From NCBI RefSeq assembly GCF_026340975.1, contig NZ_JAPEOS010000001.1, forward strand, positions 3,753,001 through 3,817,000: a stretch of DNA of 64,000 nucleotides, given 5' to 3'. Numbering within the stretch: the first letter of the stretch is position 1; each line of letters starts with the position of its first letter. Source of the DNA: Streptomyces sp. NBC_01214. Its GTDB lineage: Bacteria; Actinomycetota; Actinomycetes; Streptomycetales; Streptomycetaceae. The notes below the pieces were generated by a model. That model had not been told where the DNA came from. It did no database searches and was given only the letters and a program-made list of their open reading frames with translations. The translations under genes were made by a program, and so were the position numbers. This document shows positions 33,333 through 42,330 of this stretch, piece by piece.

Positions 33333-35129
33333 GTGACCACACAACCCTCCGGCCGACCGCCGTCTTCAGGACGCCCCACCGGGCCCCCTTCGGGCCCGCT
33401 CTCGGGCGGGCAGCAGGGGCCTCCGCCACCGCCGCCGCCGTCGGCGCCGCCGGGTGGGCCCGGTGGCCCGGGCGGCACGGGTGGCGCCGGAGGCTCGGGT
33501 CAGGCACCGGCCGGAGGTCCCTGGTGGCGCTCGGTGCCACGGCTCGTCACCGCGTTGGTCGCGGTGGCGGCGGTCGTGGCGCTGGCCGTGGTCCTCACCC
33601 GGCCCGGAGGGAAGGCCGACAACGCCGGCGGCGAGGTGTTCCTCCAGCCGGTCGCCGCGTCGGGCCCGGACCCCTTCACGGAGTCCACGGTGGTGAAGGG
33701 CGCGCCGCCCCCGCCGGAGAGCCCGCCGCCCTCTCCCCAGGGCACGGTCAGTCCGAGCGCCAGCCCGACCGGGCCGGTGGGTACCAGGAGCGTCAGCGGT
33801 TCCGCGCCGGGCGTGTACGGCGGCACCAGGAACGTCGCCAGCTGTGACGTCGAGAAGCTGATCGGATCGCTGGGCGCGGACCCAGCCAAGAACGCGGCCT
33901 TCGCCCAGGCGCAGGGCATCCAGCCGGCCGCGGTTCCCGGATACCTCCGCTCCCTCACCTCGGTGCAGCTGCGGATGGACACCCGGGTGACGAACCACAG
34001 CTACCGGGACGGCAAGCTCGTCCCCTACCAGGCCGTGCTCCAGGCCGGGACGGCCGTGCTGGTGGACGACCGGGGAGTGCCGCGGGTGCGCTGCGCGTGT
34101 GGCAACCCGCTCGGTCCGCCGGTACCGCTGAAGGCCGCCCCGAAGCGTTTCGGGCAGACGTGGCCCTCGTACCAGCCGGCGAAGGTGGTGGCCATCGCAC
34201 CGGCGCCGACTGTCGTCAACAAGATCGTGATCTACGACCACCGTGACAACCAGTGGTACGAGCGCCCCAAGGGCGACAACCAGGGCAAGCCCAAGCCCGA
34301 CAGGCCGATCCCGCCGCCGCCCGTCCCGACACCGCCGCTCACCCCGCCCCCGTCGGCGACGGCCCCGAACCCGTCCGTGACCTCGCCGAGGCCGACCCCG
34401 TCCGGCACGTCCCCGACCCCGAGCACGTCGGTGACGACGCCGACACCGTCGAAGTCGCCCTCGAAGTCGCCGTCGAAGTCCCCGTCCGAGTCGCCCTCGA
34501 AGTCGCCGTCGAAGTCCCCGTCCGAGTCGCCTTCGAAGTCTCCGTCGGAGTCCCCGTCGAAGTCGCCGTCCGAGTCACCGAAGAAGTCGCCTTCGGAGTC
34601 ACCGTCGGAGTCCCCGAAGAAGTCGCCGTCGGAGTCGCCGTCCGAGTCACCGAAGAAGACCCCGGCCGAGTCACCGTCGGAGTCACCGAAGAAGACCCCG
34701 GCCGAGTCACCGTCGGAGTCACCGAAGAAGACCCCGGCCGAGTCACCGTCGGAGTCACCGAAGAAGACCCCGGCCGAGTCACCGTCGACGTCGCCGTCGA
34801 AGCCGTCCGAGGAGTCGAAGTCACCGTCGAAGCCGACCTCCGAGCCGTCCGCGCAGTCACCGACGCCGAAGTCCGCGCCCGCGACTCCTGCGACTCCCGC
34901 GTCTCCCACGGCTCTGGCGTCTCCCACGGCTCCGGCGACTTCGAGGTCTTCCGCGCCGCGCCCGCCGACGTCGGCCGCCCCCCAGCGCCCGACCGCTCCG
35001 CCGCCGCCCACCGCGCAGAAGCAGTCCGCGCCCCCGCCGCCGTCGGCTCAGCAGCCGTCCGCGCCGCAGCAGGAACCGCCCCGGACGGCTCCCCAGCCCG
35101 AGCCCGAGGGCCCGGCCCAGGAAAGCTGA
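33333..35129 (+). CDS. DUF6777-like membrane-anchored protein with long SP/K repeat tail
   Basis: A 598-residue protein from GTG, with GGAAGAAGAG about 8 bases upstream. A Pro/Gly-rich cytoplasmic head of about 65 residues is followed by one span (ALVAVAAVVALAVVLT). The outer globular part, about 85-330, includes GEVFLQPVAASGPDPFTEST, ASCDVEKLIGSLGADPAKN and VPRVRCACGNPLGPPV, the latter with paired Cys. I recall this core as DUF6777. The rest is a disordered tail of SPSESPKK/TPAESP units rich in Ser, Pro and Lys. It is probably anchored in the membrane with the tail reaching into or through the wall. Confidence 0.8.
   Translation: MTTQPSGRPPSSGRPTGPPSGPLSGGQQGPPPPPPPSAPPGGPGGPGGTGGAGGSGQAPAGGPWWRSVPRLVTALVAVAAVVALAVVLTRPGGKADNAGGEVFLQPVAASGPDPFTESTVVKGAPPPPESPPPSPQGTVSPSASPTGPVGTRSVSGSAPGVYGGTRNVASCDVEKLIGSLGADPAKNAAFAQAQGIQPAAVPGYLRSLTSVQLRMDTRVTNHSYRDGKLVPYQAVLQAGTAVLVDDRGVPRVRCACGNPLGPPVPLKAAPKRFGQTWPSYQPAKVVAIAPAPTVVNKIVIYDHRDNQWYERPKGDNQGKPKPDRPIPPPPVPTPPLTPPPSATAPNPSVTSPRPTPSGTSPTPSTSVTTPTPSKSPSKSPSKSPSESPSKSPSKSPSESPSKSPSESPSKSPSESPKKSPSESPSESPKKSPSESPSESPKKTPAESPSESPKKTPAESPSESPKKTPAESPSESPKKTPAESPSTSPSKPSEESKSPSKPTSEPSAQSPTPKSAPATPATPASPTALASPTAPATSRSSAPRPPTSAAPQRPTAPPPPTAQKQSAPPPPSAQQPSAPQQEPPRTAPQPEPEGPAQES
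34446..34830 (+). repeat. In-frame tandem repeats (SP/K tail), perfect 36-bp core
   Basis: Within the previous gene, a perfect 36-base unit repeats three times at 34668-34703, 34704-34739 and 34740-34775, preceded by a near-copy at 34632-34667. Each unit codes for ESPSESPKKTPA. Around them, shorter 9-18-base variants of SPSK/SPSE units extend the tract. Being in frame and multiples of 3, it can change length by recombination without breaking the gene. Confidence 0.9.
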
Positions 35130-35142
35130 CCGCTCCCGGGCA

Positions 35143-35183
35143 TGACCGCGCCTCCTCCCCGAGCGGGGGAGGAGGCGCGGTCA
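35143..35183. terminator. Bidirectional terminator hairpin
   Basis: A perfect 18-bp stem, TGACCGCGCCTCCTCCCC (35143-35160) with GGGGAGGAGGCGCGGTCA (35166-35183), surrounds a 5-base loop. It lies between the converging ends of the repeat-tail gene (35129) and the small membrane protein (35211), so it can serve both. Confidence 0.88.
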
Positions 35184-35210
35184 CGGGGCGTCGCCACAGC
35201 GGACCGGTGA

Positions 35211-35468
35211 TCAGGCGCGGTCGCGGCGGGCGAGCGTGTCGCCCGCGACGCCCACTGCGAGGCCGAGGGCGATCATGACGACGTAGCTGTAGATCTCGTA
35301 GCCGTCGGGGGCGAGGAACCGGAGGAAGCCCATGAAGTGGATCCAGCCGAGCCACTCGTGCAGCAGGCCGCTCGCGCCACCGACGGCGAGCACGAAGCAC
35401 AGCGCACCCGTGACGGTGGCCAGCGGGGACTTCGGGGACTTCGGGGACTTCGGCGAGGTGGAGGTCAT
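35211..35468 (-). CDS. Small two-span membrane protein
   Basis: An 85-residue protein. The N-terminus has a triple SPK repeat (TSPKSPKSPKSP) at DNA level, then two hydrophobic segments (ATVTGALCFVLAVGGASGLL and IYSYVVMIALGLAVGVAGDTL) separated by HEWLGWIHFMGFLRFLAPDGY. It is conserved in form among Streptomyces small membrane proteins, without known function. It is divergent from the two-component sensor gene, 125 bases away. Confidence 0.75.
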   Translation of the reverse strand: MTSTSPKSPKSPKSPLATVTGALCFVLAVGGASGLLHEWLGWIHFMGFLRFLAPDGYEIYSYVVMIALGLAVGVAGDTLARRDRA

Positions 35469-35593
35469 GCTCCGACGTTAGGAGCCGGGCGCCGGCCCGG
35501 TCATCGGTCTTAGGGCTCCTGCGCTCGTACTTAAGTATCCGTTGCGGTGCGCGGATGCCCGCTCCCGCGCCCGGCCGCGTAGATTTCCGGGAC

Positions 35594-36769
35594 ATGCGCC
35601 GTATCCACCGCACCCGCCGGGACTGGGCCGCCGACCTGGCCCTGTTCCTCTTCGCCGCCTGTTTCGCCGCCGTCAGCGCGCAGTCCATCCCGGTCGCGGA
35701 GAGCCTCGGCCCGGGCTGGCGGACCGCCGACCAGGTGGCCGGCGGGCTCGGGTGCGCGGCGGTCCTGCTGCGGCGGCGCGCGCCGGTCCAGTTGGCCGTG
35801 GTGCTGCTCCTGTCCGGCAGCGTGGCGCACTACCTGACCGGGCCGGCGATGGTGGCGGTGTTCACGGTGGCCGCGACCCGGCCGTGGAAGGCCACGGCAT
35901 GGGTGGCGGCCCTGGTCTTCGGACCGCTGCCGCTCTTCCTGTGGCAGCTGCCGGACATGTCCGAGGAGCGGGCCGGTTCGGCCGTGACGTACTTCGCCCT
36001 GATCGCCGGAGCCATCGGCTGGGGGTTGTTCCGGCGGTCCCGGCAGCAGCTCATCGCCTCGCTGCGCGAGCGCGCCGAACTGGCCGAGGCGGACGCGGAG
36101 TCGCGGGCCGAGCGGGCCCGGATGGAGGCCAGGGAGGAGATCGCCCGCGAGATGCACGACGTACTCGGCCACCGGCTGTCGCTGCTGAGCGTGCACGCGG
36201 GCGCCCTGGAGTTCAATCCCGGTGCCCCGCGGGCGGAGATCGAGCGGGCCGCCGGGGTGATGCGCGAGAGCGCGCACCTGGCGCTGCACGACCTGCGCGA
36301 GGTGATCGGCGTACTCCGGGCAGGGCCGGGTACGGGGTCCGCGGAGGGCGGTGAGCGCCCGCAGCCGGAACTGGCGGACCTCCCCCGGCTGGTGGCGGAG
36401 GCGAGGGCGGCGGGCGGACGGATCGAGCTGGCCGGACCGCCCGAGGGGGCCGCGCCGCCGCCGCTGGTGGGGCGCACGGCGTACCGGATCGTGCAGGAGG
36501 CGCTGACCAACGTGCGCAAACACGCGCCCGGCGCGGCAGCCGACGTGCGGGTCACCGGGAACCCGGGCGACGGGCTGACGGTGGAGGTCCGCAACACTCC
36601 GCCGCCCGGACCGGATCCGGCCCGGGGCACGGTGCCCGGGCCGGCCGAAGGCGGCGGGCAGGGGTTGATCGGGCTGGCCGAACGCGCCCGGCTGGCCGGT
36701 GGGGAACTGACGGCCGTCCCCGCCGGCGGCGGGTTCCGGGTGCGGGCCTGGCTACCCTGGCAGGGCTGA
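35594..36769 (+). CDS. Sensor histidine kinase (NarL/LuxR-type partner)
   Basis: A 391-residue protein. Four to five membrane segments fill residues 10-150, then a coiled-coil (RERAELAEADAESRAERARM), the HisKA_3 dimer helix REEIAREMHDVLGHRLSLLS with phospho-accepting His188, and a HATPase domain with YRIVQEALTNVRKHA and GQGLIGLAERARLAGGEL. It has the short sensor type with a membrane-embedded input and no large outer domain. ATG at 35594 is chosen; an upstream in-frame start adds 13 residues. The response regulator follows 101 bases on. Confidence 0.92.
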   Translation: MRRIHRTRRDWAADLALFLFAACFAAVSAQSIPVAESLGPGWRTADQVAGGLGCAAVLLRRRAPVQLAVVLLLSGSVAHYLTGPAMVAVFTVAATRPWKATAWVAALVFGPLPLFLWQLPDMSEERAGSAVTYFALIAGAIGWGLFRRSRQQLIASLRERAELAEADAESRAERARMEAREEIAREMHDVLGHRLSLLSVHAGALEFNPGAPRAEIERAAGVMRESAHLALHDLREVIGVLRAGPGTGSAEGGERPQPELADLPRLVAEARAAGGRIELAGPPEGAAPPPLVGRTAYRIVQEALTNVRKHAPGAAADVRVTGNPGDGLTVEVRNTPPPGPDPARGTVPGPAEGGGQGLIGLAERARLAGGELTAVPAGGGFRVRAWLPWQG

Positions 36770-36800
36770 CCGAGGGACGAGCACGGGACGACGAAACACC

Positions 36801-36830
36801 AGGCCACGACACACAAGGCCACGACACACA
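36801..36830 (+). repeat. 15-bp tandem duplication in sensor/regulator gap
   Basis: AGGCCACGACACACA occurs twice head to tail (36801-36815, 36816-36830) in the 101-base leader between the histidine kinase and its response regulator. A near-copy follows. The leader is unusually rich in A and C and poor in structure, which would keep the GAGGAG ribosome site open. It is probably not a separate gene. Confidence 0.7.
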
Positions 36831-36870
36831 AGACCTCAAGACCACGAGACACGAAAGACGAGGAGCCCCG

Positions 36871-37539
36871 GTGATCCGCGTACTGCTGGTCGACGATGAC
36901 GCGATCGTCCGGGCCGGGCTGCGCCTGATGCTGGGCGGTGCCCCGGACATCGAGCTGGTCGCGGAGGCCGCGGACGGGGCGGAGGTGCCCGATCTGGTCG
37001 CCGCGCACGGACCCCACCTGGTGCTGATGGACATCCGGATGCCCGGCGTCGACGGGCTGGCCGCCACCGAGCGGCTCCGGGCACAACCGGGAGCCCCGGA
37101 GGTGCTGGTCCTGACCACCTTCCACACCGACGCGCACGTCCTCCGCGCGCTGCGGGCCGGAGCGGCCGGGTTCCTCCTCAAGGACACCCCTCCGCAGGAG
37201 ATCGTGACGGCCATCCGGACGGTGGCCGCCGGGGACCCGGTGCTCTCCCCGGCCGTCACCCGCCGGCTCATCGACCAGGTGGCGGGCGACTCCGGCCAGG
37301 ACACCCGGGCGACCGCCGCCCGCGCCCGGCTGGAGCTGCTGGCCGAGCGCGAGCGGGAGGTGGCCCTGGCGGTCGGGCGGGGCCTTTCCAACGCGGAGAT
37401 CGGACGGGAGCTCCACCTGGCGCTGCCCACGGTGAAGACCCACGTGTCCCGGATCCTGACCCGACTGGACCTCAACAACCGGGTCCAGATCGCCCTGTTG
37501 GTCCATGACGCGACCCTTCCGGACGGCGGACGGCGCTGA
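36871..37539 (+). CDS. Response regulator, NarL/LuxR family
   Basis: A 222-residue protein from GTG, with GAGGAG just upstream. Receiver domain about 1-120: VLLVDDDAIVRAG, phospho-accepting Asp54 in VLMDIRMPGVDG, the Thr in LTTFHTD and Lys in FLLKDTPP. The LuxR helix-turn-helix, about 155-215, has LAEREREVALAVGRGLSNAEIGRELHLALPTVKTHVSRIL. It pairs with the preceding sensor. Its targets are not shown; the SpoIIE-type gene downstream is a candidate by position only. Confidence 0.94.
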   Translation: MIRVLLVDDDAIVRAGLRLMLGGAPDIELVAEAADGAEVPDLVAAHGPHLVLMDIRMPGVDGLAATERLRAQPGAPEVLVLTTFHTDAHVLRALRAGAAGFLLKDTPPQEIVTAIRTVAAGDPVLSPAVTRRLIDQVAGDSGQDTRATAARARLELLAEREREVALAVGRGLSNAEIGRELHLALPTVKTHVSRILTRLDLNNRVQIALLVHDATLPDGGRR

Positions 37540-37693
37540 ACCCCGCGGCCGTCGGCTCCTGCGGTGCCGCGGCCGTTCCCCGCCGCCCGCACCGCCGGTG
37601 GCGCTCCCGCCGGCGTGCCGGGCCGGGCCGGGCACGGAGGGTGTCCGGGCCGCCCGCAGGGACACCGGCGGGCCGGAGTGAGACCCTGGCTGC

Positions 37694-39763
37694 ATGGCCC
37701 GTAGGGCAGAGAACTCCGACGTCGGCTGGCCCGCGCGGCCGGACACGAGCCTGGCGCTCAATCGCATGGGCACCTTCGACTGGGACCTCGACAACGGTCG
37801 GATGCATCTCGATCCCACCGCCCTCGAGGTGCTGGACCTGCGCCCGGACGAGTACGACGGGACCCCCGGCGGGCTCCGGATCCGCCTCGCCCCCGGTGAG
37901 GAGGCCCGGCTCGACACCCGGGTCGCGCAGGCGATCAAGGACGGCCGGAGCCACTACGGGGCCTACGTCCGCAGCCGCCGGCGCGACGGTTCGCCGGCCT
38001 GGACCCACATCCAGGGGCACATCCTGCGGGACCCGTCCGGTCGCTCGTACCGCGTCATCGGGATCCTCCGCGACGCCGCCCACGACCCCGGCGAGCCCGG
38101 CGCTGCCGGTGAGGAGATCGAAGGGCGGCGCCGGATGACCGGCGTCGTGGAGCGGACCACCGCCATCCTCGCCCACGCCCGCACCGTCAACGACGTGACC
38201 GACATCCTCAAGGACCCGCAGGCCCTCGGCCACCTCGGCGCCGTCAGCGTGATGCTGGGCGTCGTCGACGGCGGCCGCATCCACCTGGTCGCGGAGGGGC
38301 AGCTCGGCTCGTACGTGCCCGAGATCGAGTACACGCGGATCGACGCGCAGCTCCCGATGAGCGAGGCCGTGCGCACCATGCAGTCGGTCTTCCTCGTCTC
38401 CCGGGACGAGTTCCAGCAGCGCTACCCGGACCTGTGGCCCTACATCGAACCGCTGTCCGTCCGCAGCGGCGTCTACCTCCCGCTGATCGCCCAGGGGAGG
38501 CCCATCGGGGCGCTCGGGCTGCTCTACGCGCGGGACGGCGACTTCACCACCGAGGAGCGGAACCTGCTGATGGCCCTCGGCAGCGGCGTCGCGCAGAGCC
38601 TCCAGCGAGCCATCCTCTTCGAACAGGAGCACGACCTGGCCGAGGGGCTCCAGCGGGCCATGCTGCCCCGCCGGATCCCGGAGGTGCCGGGCGCGCGGAT
38701 CGCCGTACGGTACCGGTCCGCGCGGATGGGCCGGGACATCGGCGGCGACTGGTACGACGTGGTCCCGCTCGGCGAGGGCCGGGTCGGGGTGATGATCGGC
38801 GACGTCGAGGGGCACGACACGGACGCGGCTGCCGTCATGGGGCAGCTGCGCATCGTGATGCGCGCCTACATCGTCGAGGGGCACACGCCGGGCGCGGCGA
38901 TGGCCCGGGCCTCGACCTTCCTGCGCGAGCTGGAGACGGAACGGTTCGCCACCTGTACCTACGCCGAGGTGGACCTGACCACCGGGATGGCCCGGATGGT
39001 CCGCGCCGGGCACCTCGACCCCGTCGTGCGGCGCGGTGACGGCAGCGTCCACCGGGTCCAGGTGGCCGGCGGGCTGCCGCTCGGCCTGCCGCCCCGCGAG
39101 CAGCCGGGCACCGGCTCGGGTTACCCCGTCACCAGCCTCGAACTGCACCCCGGGGACACCCTGCTGCTGTGCACCGACGGCTTGATCGAACGCCCCGGCG
39201 CCGAGCAGGACACCGGCATGCGGGAGCTCATGGCGGCGGTCCACAGCGGCCCGATCGACGTGGAGGAACTCGCCGACGTGCTGTGCGACCTGGTCGGCGA
39301 CTCGGGCGGCGGGGACGACATGGCCATGCTCGTACTGCGCCGCCGCGGCACCCCCACCGCGCGCGGCGGCGGTCCGTTGCAGCATCGCCTGGAACCGGGT
39401 GACACGAAGGCCCCGGCGCTGGCCCGGCACCTGATCCGGGCGGCGGTGGCCGCCTGGGGAGCGCGGCACCGGGCCGATGAGATCGAACTGGCTGCGGACG
39501 AGCTGATGACCAATGCCCTGGTCCACACGGACGGCGGCGGCCACGTCAGCATGCGGCTCACGGCGCAGGGCCGGATCCGGATCGAGGTCGAGGACGGGAG
39601 CAGCGCCTTGCCGAGGAGGCGCGAGGCGGGCGACTGGGCGGTCTCGGGGCGCGGGCTGATGCTGGTGGACCGGCTCGCCGACGAGTGGGGCGTGGAGCCC
39701 CGGGGCGGTGGGAAGTGCGTCTGGTGCGAGTTCGCCCTGGCCGCCCCGGAGGACGCCGGTTAG
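37694..39763 (+). CDS. PAS-GAF-SpoIIE phosphatase-HATPase regulator
   Basis: A 689-residue protein. PAS-like about 20-130 (NRMGTFDWDLDNGRMHLDP, and RRRDGSPAWTHIQGHILRD); GAF about 150-310; PP2C/SpoIIE about 320-545 with ARMGRDIGGDWYDVVPL, IGDVEGHDTDAAAVM, LLLCTDGLIERPG and GGGDDMAMLVL, whose Asp residues bind metal. The C-terminal HATPase, about 560-685, has ELAADELMTNALVHT and GRGLMLVDRLADEWGV. The last is an RsbW/anti-sigma-like kinase. Such fusions can both phosphorylate and dephosphorylate anti-anti-sigma factors. Partner genes are not nearby. Confidence 0.92.
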   Translation: MARRAENSDVGWPARPDTSLALNRMGTFDWDLDNGRMHLDPTALEVLDLRPDEYDGTPGGLRIRLAPGEEARLDTRVAQAIKDGRSHYGAYVRSRRRDGSPAWTHIQGHILRDPSGRSYRVIGILRDAAHDPGEPGAAGEEIEGRRRMTGVVERTTAILAHARTVNDVTDILKDPQALGHLGAVSVMLGVVDGGRIHLVAEGQLGSYVPEIEYTRIDAQLPMSEAVRTMQSVFLVSRDEFQQRYPDLWPYIEPLSVRSGVYLPLIAQGRPIGALGLLYARDGDFTTEERNLLMALGSGVAQSLQRAILFEQEHDLAEGLQRAMLPRRIPEVPGARIAVRYRSARMGRDIGGDWYDVVPLGEGRVGVMIGDVEGHDTDAAAVMGQLRIVMRAYIVEGHTPGAAMARASTFLRELETERFATCTYAEVDLTTGMARMVRAGHLDPVVRRGDGSVHRVQVAGGLPLGLPPREQPGTGSGYPVTSLELHPGDTLLLCTDGLIERPGAEQDTGMRELMAAVHSGPIDVEELADVLCDLVGDSGGGDDMAMLVLRRRGTPTARGGGPLQHRLEPGDTKAPALARHLIRAAVAAWGARHRADEIELAADELMTNALVHTDGGGHVSMRLTAQGRIRIEVEDGSSALPRRREAGDWAVSGRGLMLVDRLADEWGVEPRGGGKCVWCEFALAAPEDAG

Positions 39764-40040
39764 GCCGTCTCTTTGGGATCTTGTCGGCCGAGCCCCGCGG
39801 CGTCCGGTGCCACGGGTCTCCCCGGGCCCGCCAGGGCCGAGGGGACGCAGGGCGAGGCGAGGCGGAGGGGCGCCCCTGGTCGTACTCGGGCGCCCCGAGG
39901 GCGCGGCCAGGTGCGGTGCCGGCCGCCGCGGGCCCGGCAAGATCCGGAAGAGACGGCCCAAGTCCTCCCGTCGAAGCGGCGGCGGTGCGGCCCGCGGCGT
40001 CCGGTGCCGTGCATCTCCCTCCCCGCTACCGCGGGGAGGG
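39763..40040. repeat. Structured non-coding stretch: long inverted repeat, direct repeat and hairpin
   Basis: The 434-base gap (39764-40197) has no gene. GGCCGTCTCTT..ATCTTG (39763-39789) recurs as an inverted copy at 39931-39958 with about four mismatches, and the similarity continues some 15 bases into a GC-rich run. A perfect 17-base direct repeat CCGCGGCGTCCGGTGCC occurs at 39795-39811 and 39992-40008. The design resembles a small mobile-element remnant or a structured RNA. From 40041 to 40197 I see nothing further. Confidence 0.6.
40017..40040 (-). terminator. Terminator after modBC
   Basis: CCCTCCCCGC (40017-40026) pairs with GCGGGGAGGG (40031-40040) over a 4-base loop. It lies 157 bases past the stop of the leftward molybdate transporter gene and is followed by no U-run. 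It may also end any transcript from the structured gap. Confidence 0.7.
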
Positions 40041-40197
40041 GCCTCGGGCGCAGCGGCGCCTCCGTACCGGGCGCATTCGGGTGCTCCGACGACGTGGCGA
40101 GGTGCCGTGGCCTGCGTCGTGCGCCCGCCCTGGGTTGTGCGGGATCGCCCCGAGGACCGTCGGCCGCGCACCGGGCGCCCGGATCCGGCCCGCGCTG

Positions 40198-42177
40198 TCA
40201 GAGGCGTACCAGGGTGACCTCGGTGGCCTTCACGCTCGTCCACACCGCGGCGCCCTCCACGATGCCCAGTTCGGCCGCCGCATCGGGGGTGATCTCGGCG
40301 ACCAGGTCGGGCACCTTCGCCGAGGCGATCAGCACGCGCAGCCGGCTACCGACCGCGGTGATCTCCCGTACGGTGCCCGGCCAGACGTTGCGCGGGCTGC
40401 CGCCCGGGCGGTCCCGGTGCACCGAGACCGCCTCCGGAGCGATGATCGCCAGCGCCTTCGCCCCCTCGGGCAGCGTCTCGGCGACCACCAGTCGACCGCC
40501 CGCCGCGAGGGCGAGCCCGTCGGCCGACGCGGTGCCCGGCCAGGCGTTGCGCCCCAGCATGCGGGCCACCCACGGGGAACGCGGGTGCCGGGTCACCTCC
40601 GCGGGCGGCGCGTCCTGGAGGGCCCGGCCGTCGGCCAGTACGAGGACCCGGTCGGCCAAGGACACCGCCTCGACGGGATCGTGGGTGACGATGAGGCAGA
40701 CCCCGCCGAAGCCGGCCAGGTGGGTGCGCAGGGTGTGCCGGACCCGGGCCCGGGTGGTCTGGTCGAGCGCGGCCAGCGGTTCGTCCAGGAGGAGGAGCCG
40801 GGGGCGGGCGGCCAGCGCCCGGGCCAGCGCCACCCGTTGGGCCTGGCCGCCGGACAGCTGGGCGGGCTTGCGGTCGGCGAGGTGCTGGACGTCCAGCCGG
40901 TTCAGCCAGGCCCGGGCCTCGCGGCGGGCCCGCGCGCGCGGCACCCCGCGGGCGCGCAGCCCGTACGCGGTGTTGGCCACGGCGGTCAGGTGCGGGAACA
41001 GCGCCCCGTCCTGCGGTACCCAGGCCACCTGGCGCCGGTGCGGGGGCAGGTCCGTCACCTCGTCGTCGCCGAGCCGCAGTTCGGCGTGGGCGCGCGGGGT
41101 GAGGCCGAGCAGGGCGCGCAGCAGGGTGGTCTTGCCGGCGCCGTTCTCGCCGACCACGGCGATGGTGGTGCCGGGTTCCGCATCGAGGGTGAGCTCGTTG
41201 AAGCCGGTGACGGTGGCGTGCAGGGGCCAGCGGCCGCTGTCGTGGGGCGGCGCGGCGTCGCCGGCGTGGGTGACGGCGGTGCCGGCGTCGGAGGTGAGGG
41301 TCTCCTCGGGGACCGGAGTCGAAGCGGCCTCGCGGGCCACCGGGGTGCCCGTCCAGCGTCCGCGCAGGGCGATCAGTACGCCCATGGCGATCGCGAGGAG
41401 CAGCAACGAGACGGAGGTGGCGGCCTCGGGCTTGTCCTGTAGCAGCAGGTACACCTGGAGCGGCAGGGTCTGGGTGGTGCCGGGCAGGTTGCCGGCGAAG
41501 GTGATGGTCGCCCCGAACTCGCCCAGCGCGCGGGCCCAGGTCAGCGCCGCACCGGCGATCAGGCCGGGGGCGACCATGGGCAGGGTCACGGTGAAGAACA
41601 CCCGGACCGGCGAGGCGCCGAGCGAGGCGGCGGTCTCCTCGTAGCTCTGCTTGAGACCGCCGAGGGCGCCCTCGAGACTGATCACCAGGAACGGCATGGC
41701 GACGAACGTGGCCGCGACGACGGCGCCCGACGTGTGGAAAGGCAGGGTGATCCCGAAGGTGCCCTCCAGCCAGGGGCCGAGCAGCCCGCGCCGGCCGAAG
41801 CCGAGCAGCAGGGCGACACCGCCGACGGTCGGCGGCAGCACCATCGGGAGCAGGACGAGGGAGCGGACCAGGGCCTTGCCCTTGAACTCCACGCGGGCCA
41901 GCAGCCAGGCGAGCGGTACGCCGAGGAGCAGCGAGAGGGCCAGGGCCCACAGGGACACCAGGAGCGAGAGCTTCAGGGCCTCGACCACGCCGGGGCTGGT
42001 GAGGTGGGAGCCGAGTTGGCCCCACTGGGTGCGGACGAGGATGCCGATGAGCGGCAGCAGCAGGAACGCGACGGCGAGCAGCGCGGGGAGCGCCAGGGCC
42101 AGCGGGGGCCGGGTGCGGGCACCGGTACGGACGCGTATGCCGCTGCGCGTGCCGGCTCGGCCGCGGAGTCTGCTCAT
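40198..42177 (-). CDS. modBC: Molybdate ABC transporter, permease and ATPase fused (ModB-ModC)
   Basis: A 659-residue fusion. The ModB part, about 25-275, has six spans and the EAA loop EGALGGLKQSYEETAASLGASPVRVFFTVTLP. A Pro/Thr/Ala linker leads to the ModC ATPase, about 315-530: GENGAGKTT, QLSGGQAQRVALARAL and LLLLDEPLAALDQ. The end, about 575-659, is a TOBE/Mop pair (EAVSVHRDRPGGSPRNVWPG and TSVKATEVTLVRL) that binds molybdate and gates transport. Most bacteria encode ModB and ModC separately; the fusion fixes their ratio. It follows modA on the same strand after a strong hairpin. Confidence 0.93.
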   Translation of the reverse strand: MSRLRGRAGTRSGIRVRTGARTRPPLALALPALLAVAFLLLPLIGILVRTQWGQLGSHLTSPGVVEALKLSLLVSLWALALSLLLGVPLAWLLARVEFKGKALVRSLVLLPMVLPPTVGGVALLLGFGRRGLLGPWLEGTFGITLPFHTSGAVVAATFVAMPFLVISLEGALGGLKQSYEETAASLGASPVRVFFTVTLPMVAPGLIAGAALTWARALGEFGATITFAGNLPGTTQTLPLQVYLLLQDKPEAATSVSLLLLAIAMGVLIALRGRWTGTPVAREAASTPVPEETLTSDAGTAVTHAGDAAPPHDSGRWPLHATVTGFNELTLDAEPGTTIAVVGENGAGKTTLLRALLGLTPRAHAELRLGDDEVTDLPPHRRQVAWVPQDGALFPHLTAVANTAYGLRARGVPRARARREARAWLNRLDVQHLADRKPAQLSGGQAQRVALARALAARPRLLLLDEPLAALDQTTRARVRHTLRTHLAGFGGVCLIVTHDPVEAVSLADRVLVLADGRALQDAPPAEVTRHPRSPWVARMLGRNAWPGTASADGLALAAGGRLVVAETLPEGAKALAIIAPEAVSVHRDRPGGSPRNVWPGTVREITAVGSRLRVLIASAKVPDLVAEITPDAAAELGIVEGAAVWTSVKATEVTLVRL

Positions 42178-42269
42178 GAGGGTTCCTGGCTGGGGTGTCG
42201 GTTGTGGGGGGAAGCGTGGGCGGCCGGCGGCCGGCGGCGGGTCCGGGGGCCCGTCCGCGAGAACGCCGA

Positions 42270-42306
42270 GAGGGGCTGCCTGTCCCCCCGGTTCAGGCAG
42301 CCCCTC
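42270..42306 (-). terminator. Hairpin between modA and modBC
   Basis: A perfect 13-bp stem, GAGGGGCTGCCTG (42270-42282) and CAGGCAGCCCCTC (42294-42306), with an 11-base loop lies 24 bases past the modA stop and 92 bases before the modBC start. It is probably a partial terminator or 3' stabiliser that gives more ModA than ModBC, as is common for binding-protein transporters. Confidence 0.75.
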
Positions 42307-42330
42307 AGAGGGTGTGGGTCCGTCCGGCGG

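Noticed and set aside
34446..34830. CRISPR-like array
   Set aside because: The repeats are in frame, 36 bases with no spacers, and encode a regular SP/K tail.
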